Origin: Chondrosia reniformis
Lineage: Eukaryota; Porifera; Demospongiae; Chondrillida; Chondrillidae
Reading direction: 5' to 3'
Assembly (NCBI GenBank): GCA_947172415.1
Contig: OX359191.1
Location: 682,001 to 746,000 of the forward strand
DNA: 64,000 nt
Shown: positions 32,668 to 43,444 of the stretch, one piece after another
Position numbering within the stretch: the stretch's first letter is position 1
How the letters are laid out: the number at the start of each line of letters is the position of its first letter
Notes under the pieces: generated by a model
Databases searched by the model: none
What the model saw: the letters and a program-made list of their open reading frames with translations, nothing else
What the model was told of the DNA's origin: nothing
Program-made: the position numbers and the translations under genes

Positions 32668-35600
32668 TTAATCATGTTGCAATTTTTGTGAATTTATTTT
32701 CTTTGGACTTCTAGTTGTAATTGGAGCAGTAGTCTTCACTACAGGAACTACCACATTCTCTGGATGAGTTTGAAGCTCATTGGAAACTCTTCGGTAACGT
32801 CGCCTTCGAAAGTCTGCCACGCTGTGAGGTCGCAAAGGAATGTCTGACTTATTTGTGGGTGGGGCTGGAAGGACACGCCTTTTTGGGACTTTCACATGTG
32901 ATAAGCCATCACAACTTAGATCATCACCACCTTTCAGGGTTTCCTACAAATTAAAACAAAAAAGAAAATTTATAAACATTTCCATGTTCCTCGAGCAGTG
33001 ATTGTGGTACTGTGTGAAGTACAGTGACACAAATACAATAGATTCAGCAATTAAAAATATATTCAAGTTGATGATTGATTGCCAAATAATGTCATACTGC
33101 ATTTTGAAAAAGAAATATGCAATTGTACAATAAATACATATAACGAAATAATAAGTAGTAACATATAGCATAAGAATATAAAGATAGGTTAATGAGGTCA
33201 ATAGGTCAATAGGTTAATGAATAATACATATTCATTAAACAAAAGAAAAAGAAGTAAATTTCACTTTTTACAAACACAAACAAATTTATCCCTATAAAAT
33301 TAAGAGAGAGGTAAGGCTCTATCCACGGGTTCAAAGAAGAACTTCCAGAAAGACTCCCAGGGTCACTGATGAAGGGTGACATTCCCAGAAACAGCTGTCT
33401 GGTCCAATGGAGCAGAAGAATAAAGAGAAGACTCTTGCATGATCATTCAAGGCTCTCACTAGGTTTAGTTCCCTATAGGCCTTTTACTGTAGAACGGATG
33501 CAAGTAGTGTGTAGGAAAAGGTGTTTTAGAATACAGGATACCTACAAGCTGATAAAGGTAGGTCTAGCCAAATCAAAAAATGTTTATATTCGAAAAATTC
33601 ATGAAGAAATCTTTAAATTACACTGCGCGTGTTAGTACACAGAAACCACTGGTTATTCAGGGAAATAGGGTGGCCTTAATAGTGTCAAGTCATATGGCAA
33701 CATACATGGGGAAAACATAGCAGTGATCAAGATAAGTGGAAACACCTCTTTTAAATCAAACCACACCCACGAAAAGGAGATTGATGAACATTATTTCATA
33801 TGTATTACATTTACATGCCAAATAAACAACTGATAAGGAGAAGCAGTGATTTCCTCTTATCAAGTAAAGTAAATTCTCTTTCCCACATCTAATCTGGCTT
33901 TGTTTTGCAATGCAATGCGCCAGTACCAGTTCAAATAATGGAGAAAGACAGAGAGATACAGTCTCAGACTAGCTAATCCAGTTAATCTGCCTCCCTTATC
34001 CAATGTGAACCAGTTAAGATGAGACGCAATTTGAATTGAAACTGAGGTCAGGGTTCGTTTGCCTCTTCAAGAATATATGCAGCCAATTAACACATTAAGA
34101 AGCTGCAACATTTCTAAATACATACACATGAAGGAACCCATCTCAAGTATGATCACTAGTGACCCACTTTAGCAGGTCCCAAATTTCATACTATTTAGAT
34201 TTATAAACATTTAAGCCCTGATTGTGATATACTCCAAACACCCAACTAATGCAACTAGATAAATTAGTTTTGATATTAGGCGAGTCCCGCTGTACATTGT
34301 GCATGGTATACACCAAACCTTGTGTCTCAGGTTGGAGGGCTGAACGGTGAGCTCGGAGGACACAAGACTACCCTCCTCGAGGCTGGTAACAGATGACGCT
34401 TTAGTGATAACCAGACCATCTCCCTCCTCCTCCTCCTCCTCCTCCTGGCGACCTCCACTAGTATGGCTTCTGTCGTTTTCAGTAACATTACCAGAAGATG
34501 TTAAACTGCAGTAGGTGTGGACAGCGGTACATCAACTACAATGACACTTGGATTGTACATTAGTAGCCACATATGTATGGTGGTTTAATGTAAGGGGATG
34601 TTACCAAGATCTTCATTAGTAACAAAGTGTCAAAACTAGCAGAACACAATTACATTCTATACTGGCTTTTGTTACAATGAAAGGTGTAAGACTTTCAATG
34701 ATAATGTTAGAAGTCCATCCTTCCTGGAAAAGTGATGTTCTAGGTTTCAATTTTCAATTCATTTTTACTTTACTTAACAAAGCCCAATTGTGTTGCTAAG
34801 ATTGAGGACCAATATAATATCAGCACATTCATTTCATGACTAAGCATGACTATGACATCAACACACCACAAAAGAGATCTTCTCATTCTTATAAATTATA
34901 CACTGTAACTAAGTGTGCAATCACCCAGACCTAGTAGTGATATTCATTGTTGGGTTGGGTTATGGTTAAGATCAAAGAAAATCTCCTACCTACCTTGTCT
35001 TGTCTACAACATATGTGTACCAGCACATCAAATATTACACAATAGTGTACAGCGTTGGTGAAGGGTGTAAATGTGGCACAACTATGAGTGTTGTCTGTCC
35101 ACAAAATATAGTAAGTAACATCAGACCTTCCGAACTGCCTTCTCCACTCCCTCAACTCATCCAAAGCAACGTGCTCCACTTCAGGATGGTCTTCCTTCTG
35201 AGAGGTAGACCAGATGCTCGACTAAAAAAGAGACAAAGAAAGAAATGAACAGTCACTGGATGCTATTATACCAAACCAGCCAAGTGACCAAAGTCTTATC
35301 TTGGCTGGGGACCAAAGTTCTATTAAAATGGCAACCAATGATAATCCAAGATGGAAAAATCACCAAAGAACCACATATAGCTGTTTCGTCTTACTGGCCA
35401 AGTGCTTCTAAAGCTTCAGCCTTCATGTGTTATGATAGAGGCTTACTTCAGCTAGCAGGCCTTGTTTCTTCCGTGCCTTCAATGCCTTGACTGGATTACC
35501 ACACATAACGGAACCCATTCCTCAATGATGAGAAATAAATATATACACAAATGAGATAGCTAGTCATAAGTGATAAAATAAACGACATACATAAGCTAAT

Positions 35601-38600
35601 CTAGCAAAATTACTGAACTAACTGATAGATATAATATACTATTAAATTTAACATCCAGTAAGCCTTAGGGGTTTCCCAGACAGTTTGTATTATTAGCTGT
35701 AATTCTTACTACATTGCTATTAGAAATCTAGGTTACTTTAATTAAATTATGGGGGATCTCAATAAGCTACATATATAGGATTCAAGGATTCACAGAAGAT
35801 CAAGATAAAGAAAAAGACAAAGACTCCCAGGATCACTGATGAAGGGTGGAATTCCCAGAAACGGCTGTCTGACCCAGTGGAGAAGAAGATGAAAGAAGGG
35901 AAAAGAAGGAAGAAAAGACTCCTGTATCTTCATCCAAAGCTCTCTTCAGGTTTAGTCCCCTATAGGCTCTTTTACAGAATAGGCATAGCATGTAGGAAAA
36001 TGGTATCTTAGATTTTTCATATTTACAAACAAAAGTACAGTTTATTCTTCTTGACTACCATGTGTTAAGTAGCTGCTGTCGTTCTCAAAGAGGTTGCTGG
36101 ACTGATCTTCACGTCTTGAGGAATGGTGATAGCCCATCGAGGTGGCAGGCCTCTCCCTTAATGGAGCCCTCCTACCATATTGATGGGAAGAGGCAGGTCT
36201 GGAGTGTGGAGAATCTGATCCTTGAAGAAAATAAGTAGTAAAATAAATATATATTTGTATCTTTTGAAAGGATAACCTTTCAACTTTTAGAGTGTCTGAA
36301 GACGCAGTTTTGTCGTTCCTTCTTGAGTTGTCAGACATTTCAACCCCAAGGGTCTTCTTCAGTGACACGCTCTAAAAGTCGAAAGATGATCCTGTCAAAA
36401 GATAAGTTTGACAAAGTTAGAACAAATCCTTACTCTAAATATTTGTGAAAAGATACAATAAAATTAGAAATGAGTGTACCGTGGCATCCACTGAGCACAA
36501 AGGACTCATTTGGATAGGAAAAATGTTTTTTTTTTAATATAATATATATAGTTTATTGTCACTTTGTTCTAATAAATATCATCTGTAAGGGTCAAGGGTC
36601 AAGGGTCACCAGTTACCTGGCTGGTCTTCAGATAGCTCTGAAGTAAGCTGCTTCTTTATACCAGCTTTGACAATATTCCAGTCAGTTTCCAAACCAACTT
36701 CAGAAGACTCCAAAAACATAGATTTGGACTGGGAATGGAGATCTGAGGTGCTAGGCTCATTTCCTCCATCAAATACCTCATCATCAAGTTGGAGTAGATG
36801 AGGAATAACTCCCTTTACAGCATCACGATAGCTGCCATTTTCATTCTAAACAATTAGCAATTCAGACATAGGTGTGTCTTAAGGAGGAGTGGGTGTGTCT
36901 TAAGGAGGAGTGGGCGTGACTTGAGGAGGAGCGGGCGTGACTTGAGGAGGAGCGGGCATGACTTGAGGAGTGGGTGTGGCTTGAGGAGGATGGGCATGAC
37001 TTGATGAGGAGTGGGTGTGACTTGAGTAGGAGTGGGTGTGATATGAGGAGGAGTGGGGGCGTGACTTGAAGGGAGGAGTGGGGGCGTGGCTTGAGGAGGA
37101 GGGGACTGGATGCACAGACACACCTCTTTTGGCAGTTGTAGACATACTGGATTCCCATCCAGTGTGAGTGATCGTAATGAGGAGCAGAGCGTCAGATAAC
37201 TCAATTGCTCTACCTCTCGTATGTTATTGCTACATTCAGTGAGAATAATATACACATATACACAGCCTCTTCAAAATCATTTGCATACGCCTAGAGGATA
37301 GGCTTATATTGGAGGATAGGCTTATATTGGAGGATAGGCTTATATTAGAGGATAGGCTTATATTAGAGGATAGGCTTATATTAGAGGATAGGCTTATATT
37401 AGAGGATAGGCTTATATTAGAGGATAGGCTTATATTAGAGGATAGGCTTATATTAGAGGATAGGCTTATATTGGAGGATAGGCTTATATTGGAGGATAGG
37501 CTTATATTAGAGGATAGGCTTATATTAGAGGATAGGCTTATATTAGAGGATAGGCTTATATTAGAGGATAGGCTTATATTAGAGGATAGGCTTATATTAG
37601 AGGATAGGCTTATATTGGAGGATAGGCTTATATTAGAGGATAGGCTTATATTAGAGGATAGGCTTATACGTATTAGAGGATAGGCTTATACGTATTAGAG
37701 GATAGGCTTATATTAGAGGATAGGCTTATATTAGAGGATAGGCTTATATTAGAGGATAGGCTTATATTAGATGATAGGCTTATATTAGAGGATAGGCTTA
37801 TATTAGAGGATAGGCTTATATTAGAGGATAGGCTTATATTAGAGGATAGGCTTATATTAGAGGATAGGCTTATATTAGAGGATAGGCTTATATTGGAGGA
37901 TAGGCTTATATTAGAGGATAGGCTTATATTAGAGGATAGGCTTATACGTATTAGAGGATAGGCTTATACGTATTAGAGGATAGGCTTATATTAGAGGATA
38001 GGCTTATATTAGAGGATAGGCTTATATTAGAGGATAGGCTTATATTAGATGATAGGCTTATATTAGAGGATAGGCTTATATTAGAGGATAGGCTTATATT
38101 AGAGGATAGGCTTATATTAGAGGATAGGCTTATATTAGAGGATAGGCTTATATTAGAGGATAGGCTTATATTAGAGGATAGGCTTATATTAGAGGATAGG
38201 CTTATATTAGAGGATAGGCTTATATTAGAGGATAGGCTTATATTAGAGGATAGGCTTATATTAGAGGATAGGCTTATATTAGAGGATAGGCTTATATTAG
38301 AGGATAGGCTTATAAAATATATATACTACAGATGACAGATGAACTGCTGTAAACTCAAAGGCTACCTTTCCAAGTCAAGTATCTCCAACTTCTCCAACAT
38401 ACTGAGTGGACTAACATCAGATATTTCATTAAATGACAAGTAGAGTTCTTCCAGCGAATCCAAAGACCCTATCCCATCAACATCCTCCAGACCGCACCTA
38501 TTAACCAGCCAACATGGAGTGGATAGGTACGTAGGTCATGCAAATGGCTAAATGTACATATTGCACAAATAAGAAGTAGTCCACGGGTGAATTTGACAAG

Positions 38601-40474
38601 GAACACTCAGAGAATATCCAAAGTAGTGCTCACCTGGACATCCATAACACTCGCAAATTCTGTAGGCATGTTCCAAGATCTCTGATGGAACAGAAGATAC
38701 ACGAGACAGAATGTTGCCGTTAGCATGTAAACACAGACATTGTTTATCCATCCACTCGTCCATCTCACTCATCCACCCACTCGCCCACCCATCCATCCAC
38801 TTGCCCATTCATCCACTCACCCATCCACCCACTCACTCACCCATTCATCCACCTATCTGCCCACCCACATACAACATAATTAAAGGTTGCTACCTTATAG
38901 AGAGTATACAACTATTGCTGAGTTTCAATTGTGTTAGATTGGGTAATAGCATCCCAAAATTGCCCAACATCTGTTCCTCACTGTTGATACACAATTCCAA
39001 GTAGGACACATCAGATAGGTTGTCCAGCCCACTCGCCATTCTCTGCAAAACAGACAGTCATGTGACAGTCATGTGACCAGCAGCATGGATATACAGTATT
39101 CACTAAGAACCTCCGTACAGTGAGATGCAGCATGGATACAGCATATACAAATACATATGCAATATTGTAATATTGGCATAATATATTCAACAGTGATTAT
39201 TAACGTACACAAATAATCTAATACACCATTTCCCTAAATACTATTGTATACCAGTAACACGCTACTAAGTACTGTGTGCAAATGGTAGTTCTGAGTTGAA
39301 AAATTTGAAATGAAATCCCTTCACTTAAATCATCTACCATCTTTTGTAAGGTTTACAACAACTGATTCTATCTCTTCATTACAACTTTAATACCTTCACT
39401 ATTCTTAAATCATCCCTGCTCTTACCAGTTTCTGAGGTGAAACAACGTCTCTTTGGTGGCCTTGTCCTGCGTTGATGTCCAAGTGTAATGGTCTTGGATT
39501 GACTGGAGATTCAGTAAAGTCTGTTATACGAACACTTGGAGAAGAGAGTCGACTTAGGGTTGAAGATGATAATGAAGAGGGCGTGTCTACAGCTGCATAA
39601 GAATAATAAACAGCTATATAAGAGGGCGTGTCTACAGTTGGTATTACAAGAGACACACATAAAGAGGGCGTGTCTACAGTTGGTATTACAAGAGACACAC
39701 ATAAAGAGGGCGTGTCTACAGTTGGTATTACAAGCATAAAGAGGGCGTGTCTACAGTTGGTATTATATACAAGCATAAAGAGGGCGTGTCTACAGTTGGT
39801 ATTATATACAAGCATAAAGAGAGCGTGTCTACAGTTGGTATTATATACAAGCATAAAGAGGGCGTGTCTACAGTTGGTATTATATACAAGCATAAAGAGG
39901 GCGTGTCTACAGTTGGTATTATATACAAGCATAAAGAGGGCGTGTCTACAGTTGGTATTATATACAAGCATAAAGAGGGCGTGTCTATAAACTATAAAAG
40001 CATCATAAAATGTAAATTGGGGACTGTAAAGGAAGAAACTGGTGAAGATATTCAATCATATTACAAAACACTCATCCACCTCATATTAAACTAAACAACG
40101 ACAAATTACAAATCTCTGTGACTACAACATTTACAGTAACAGCTAGGAATAGCATGCTATGAAAAAGAGAAATGCACGTTTACCGATTAAAAAGGTTCTT
40201 TTGTGTTTATTTGATAAGTAAGCACGTTCAAATGACAGTGTTTAACGGAGCGAAACACCCTTAAATAGAGCTTACAAAATGTATAATTGAATGCAGTCAC
40301 GACTGTGGATAGAGGTCAAGTTAAACCCATTTAATGCTGCGGCCTCCAAACAGCTGGAGAAGCAAGATTCTTCTCAAAGTTTATAAACCCGCCGGAGCAC
40401 TCACCTCGCAAAACCTTCAATTCCTCTGTATCCAGTTCATCTTCAAAGTTGTCTTCCTTGTTCATATAGCTCAT
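32668..40474 (-). CDS. LRRC56: Leucine-rich repeat protein LRRC56 (ciliary dynein transport/assembly)
   Basis: Twelve exons, all phases consistent: 40405-40474, 39426-39592, 38894-39042, 38634-38681, 38366-38497, 37124-37229, 36617-36845, 36059-36220, 35447-35520, 35127-35221, 34319-34505, 32668-32943. They code 564 residues; human LRRC56 is about 540. The leucine-rich repeat region begins with LDNLSDVSYLEL and LGNFGMLLPNLTQLKL, continues with LDSLEELYLSFNEISDVSPL and ends with the cap LRSLTLDGNPVCL and YRDAVKGVIPHLLQLD. The C-terminal half keeps CGNPVKALKARKKQG and DELREWRRQFG, which I recognise as LRRC56-like. LRRC56 is known to act with intraflagellar transport in outer dynein arm delivery. 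The identification rests on pattern memory, not alignment. Its introns contain four different tandem arrays. The start is about 250 bp from a divergent CREC gene. Confidence 0.85.
33328..33537 (+). repeat. Dispersed repeat family R1, copy 3
   Basis: Diverged copy in the last LRRC56 intron, with GAAACAGCTGTCTGGTCC and TTAGTTCCCTATAGGC. Confidence 0.75.
35252..35345. repeat. R2 repeat fragment
   Basis: It contains ACCAGCCAAGTGACCAAAGT, CTTGGCTGGGGACC and TGGCAACCA, matching the internal part of the palindrome at 57792. It lies in an LRRC56 intron. Confidence 0.7.
35782..36022 (+). repeat. Dispersed repeat family R1, copy 4
   Basis: It carries the upstream part (GATCACTGATGAAGGGTGG) and the CCCCTATAGGC and GGCATAGCATGTAGGAAAAT end. 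It ends about 40 bp from the LRRC56 exon at 36059. Confidence 0.85.
36878..37115. repeat. G-rich minisatellite with GGGCGTGACTT core
   Basis: About a dozen imperfect units of 17-22 bp (cttgaggaggagtgggcgtga) in the LRRC56 intron after the exon at 37124. Strong purine strand bias. Long frames over it on the minus strand are Pro/Ser/His low-complexity translations, not genes. Confidence 0.9.
37292..38313. repeat. 18-bp minisatellite, about 57 units
   Basis: Unit TAGAGGATAGGCTTATAT, nearly perfect over about 1,020 bp. Variants include TTGGAGGATAGG, four units with an ACGTAT insertion and two units with TAGATGATAGG. A block of several hundred bp containing the insertion pair and the TAGATG variant occurs twice (about 37670-37770 and 37945-38050), which shows higher-order duplication. 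It lies in an LRRC56 intron. Because the unit is a multiple of three it gives a long false frame. Confidence 0.97.
38745..38870. repeat. CATCCACTCGCC-type tandem repeat
   Basis: Degenerate 4- and 12-bp units of CATC/CACC/CACT on the plus strand, in an LRRC56 intron. Non-coding. Confidence 0.85.
39587..39987. repeat. Minisatellite built from a splice acceptor and exon start
   Basis: Ten or so units of 33-40 bp with core GAGGGCGTGTCTACAGTTGG, followed by a variable TATTATATACAAGCATAAA spacer. The leftmost unit is the first bases of the LRRC56 exon 39426-39592, so the array has grown out of the exon-intron boundary. On the minus strand each unit reads ACTGTAGACACGCCCTC, an acceptor-like AG beside copied exon bases. 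Confidence 0.92.
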
Positions 40475-40726
40475 GAAACTTGACACAAACTGCACGGTGA
40501 GAAAGCAAAACCACGACTATGACCTGACCACGCCCACTTTACTGCAACTGCAGACCGATTGACGCAAACGACGAGCACCAATCAAATAGCGAAACGTGTC
40601 AGCTCTACTGGAAATTTCGAGATCCATTGTTCATTGTTTGCGCTTGAGCATAAAAGCTGGCATTGCAGACAATTGCTGCAAACACACTATCAGCAGTAAA
40701 GAGAAGTACCTAAAGAGCTAGTAAAT
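40475..40726. promoter_or_regulatory. Bidirectional promoter region between LRRC56 and CREC gene 1
   Basis: The two start codons are divergent and 252 bp apart, so both promoters must lie here or in 5' exons. A TATA-like CATAAAAG at about 40650 lies 77 bp upstream of the CREC start. GACCACGCCCAC near 40527 resembles a GC/KLF-type box. Both assignments are by eye. Confidence 0.5.
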
Positions 40727-42752
40727 ATGAACAAGTTTGTGTTGAGCGCGTTAGTGTTCGCGTTACTGGTGGCGACCTGCTACGGTAAACCCGCTAGGTC
40801 GGAAGATCGCGTAAACAAGCAAGAAAAGTTGTCGGATAAACAACACTACGGGAGCGATGGAGAACACGACGACGCTTACGACCAAGAGGCCTTCCTGGGA
40901 AAGGAGCAGGCGGCCGAATTTCGTCAGCTGACAACGGACGAATCAAAGCGTAGACTAGGGTAAGGCGAGACAGACCCCTTTCTGCAGACATTTTGATGGT
41001 CTTGGGGCCAAATCTAGGACGTCTATGTAATTCCAACATTCACTTTTAAATACGCTAATCCATTATTATACTCTGGTGTTTCTAATGACCTTGTACAGTG
41101 TCGTTTCTCATTCTCGCACGCACTGAGTAATGACTTAATACTGACCTCAGCACTAACCATTGGATGTGTTTCTTCTCCATGCTTCCTCTTTTCTAGGATC
41201 TTGATTGACAAGATGGACAAGGATAGGAGTGGCAAGCTGACGAAAGAAGAGCTGCGGAATGGCATTAGAGAGGCCCAGAGAAGACATGCTTACGAGGATA
41301 TGGAGAAACGATGGCTCTTTCATGACAAAGATGGTGATGGATTCATCACCTATGATGAAATTATAAAAACAACCTACAGCTACAAGGCAGGTATGAATGT
41401 CTGAGAGAACTTTAGAATGTCCATAGTACAGTCGCTGTAACTTAGACTGGGTGAGGCCATGTTGAGGGGTGATTGGACAAATAGTGAAATTGAGGATTCA
41501 CTAAAAATAATCCCGCAGGATATTGACATACCTCTGGCTCTCTCAACTGTGAATTCCTACTTGTAGACTTGAGAGGCTAGAAGTTGCTTACAATACTGCC
41601 CAAGTAGCTGTTACCATGGCAATCCTTCAAGCTCACTATAACTGCCTAAATTAATTAAATAATATCTAGTTACATATATGTGTGTATATGTGCAATTACA
41701 TACATTGCGTTATTAAAGGATTCTTATTACATTTAATTTCTAACCAAACTATACTTTATAATTAAACCTTTCACTTGTACGATTATAGAATATCTTATAT
41801 TTACTTTTCTCAACCAATCGTACACTTCTGATCCTCAGAACCTGAACACCAGGATGAGTTGTTTGACAAGAAGAGAGGTTTAACCTACAAACAGCAAATG
41901 GTGAGAGACAAGAGGAAGTTTGGTAGGGCTGATGAAAACAAAGATGGCAAGCTGACAAAGGACGAATACGCTGCCTATCTCCATCCCTACGACTTCCCTC
42001 ACATGAGACAGGAAGTGATAGACAGGTCGATGGATGATATGGATAAGAACAAGGACGGATACATTTCACTAGAGGAGTACATGTCAGATATGTATGATCC
42101 AGCAAGTCATGGTCCCGATCCTCCAGAATGGCTTGAGAGAGAAAAGGAACACTTTTCTGTTCAGAGAGACAAAGATAAAGATGGAAAACTTAACAAGGTT
42201 CATTACAGTAACAATGGCAAATTATATAAAGTATCATCTTTAAATTCTTGTCATCACAATGGCTGGCTGAGATCTGCTTTATTTAATATTTTCTAATCTT
42301 CAAAATGGTATGATATTTCTTCTAAAGAAATTGAATTTTTCAATTTCTTTAATTTTTTTCTTAATGTACTTCTGACTGCTTTTCATATATCTCCCAGTGG
42401 ACATTCTTAATCAAATACTCTCAAACAAAAGTCTTTAGATTTGTGTCCATATTCCCCTTCCTTATAGGAGGAATTGGGTGATTGGGTGTCTCCTGTTAAT
42501 TATGATCCAATAGAATCGGAAGCATCTCACCTCATTCATGGAGCTGATGAAGATCATGTAAGTCCACCTCTCTGTCCACCTCTTCATCCTCTTCATCCAC
42601 CTCTCCTTCCTCTCTATCCACCTCTCAAATCTCTCCAATTCTCATAGGACGAACAGCTCACTAAGCAAGAGGTTCTGAATCATTGGAACACCTTTGTTGG
42701 CAGTCAGGCAACGGAATATGGAAGAGCTCTCAACAGACACGATGAATTCTAA
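40727..42752 (+). CDS. Calumenin/reticulocalbin-like CREC protein 1
   Basis: Five exons: 40727-40959, 41197-41390, 41839-42197, 42468-42557, 42648-42752, giving 326 residues. There is a signal peptide (residues 1-20, hydrophobic LSALVFALLVATCYG). The CREC hallmark DAYDQEAFLGKEQAAEF is followed by six EF-hands: DKDRSGKLTKEE, DKDGDGFITYDE, DENKDGKLTKDE, DKNKDGYISLEE, DKDKDGKLNK and the degenerate DEDHDEQLTKQE. It ends with the ER-retention signal HDEF. CREC proteins are low-affinity calcium binders of the secretory pathway. The donor after the fifth EF-hand (AAG|gttcat) is weak but matches the intron position in CREC 2. The paralog follows 690 bp downstream. Confidence 0.93.
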
Positions 42753-43444
42753 ACAAATTTATATCATATTATTTTGCGTGAACAGATTTATAAACAGGAT
42801 CTAGATAGTCTTAAGAACCAATCTCTCTACCTATATACCTGTTAGTATTTTTGGTCACTTTCAAATAAGGAATGTCAAAATAAGGAATGTGAAAAATGTT
42901 TGAATTAGTATATACAAGTAAATAAAAAACATTTACAAAAATGATGTTAGAAGTAGGAATGGCAGCGTTCACTAATACATCTCCAAAAAGTATTGAAACA
43001 AGACAGGGTTTATATAATAATCAAAGTGATCATGAACTTGTGTGCTTTCTACTATATTCTCCAAATTATGTATGTTCCATATTTTGAAACTAAAAAATAA
43101 ACTAGTTTTGGGCATCAAATCAGTTTGTACCATTGATTTCATATTCTATTGCATATCACTGCTCAACCAGGTATACATATATATAGGTAGTGTCTACACT
43201 TCCGCTTCCGGTCTTTCTGAAAATGAAACTATTAGCTTAATTGCTAGTGATCTTTGTTTTGGTCAGTGGTTAATCATATTGGTCTGTGACGTCATTACTG
43301 TTGGCCAATCAGATTTGGACGAGATAGCGTCGCGACGTAGCACGTGAAGGTTACGCACATGTACGTTTTCGTTCAACTGTGTACAATACAAAAAACCTTT
43401 GTAGTACGCTCAAAGACCATAAGGCATAAGCGGACTTGGAAAGG
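42753..43444. other. Spacer between the tandem CREC genes
   Basis: 3' UTR of CREC 1 (possible AATAAA near 42922) and the 5' flank of CREC 2. Nothing else recognisable. Confidence 0.4.

Noticed and set aside
37309-37683. Long plus-strand frame of repeated EDRLIL units
   Set aside because: It is translation of the 18-bp minisatellite, whose unit length is a multiple of three. It lies in an LRRC56 intron.
37292-38313. CRISPR-like array of regular short repeats
   Set aside because: Units are contiguous 18-mers with no spacers, and the setting is a eukaryotic intron.
39628-40094. Plus-strand frames with repeated STVGIIYKHKEG units
   Set aside because: Translation of the minisatellite at the LRRC56 exon edge, on the opposite strand to the gene.
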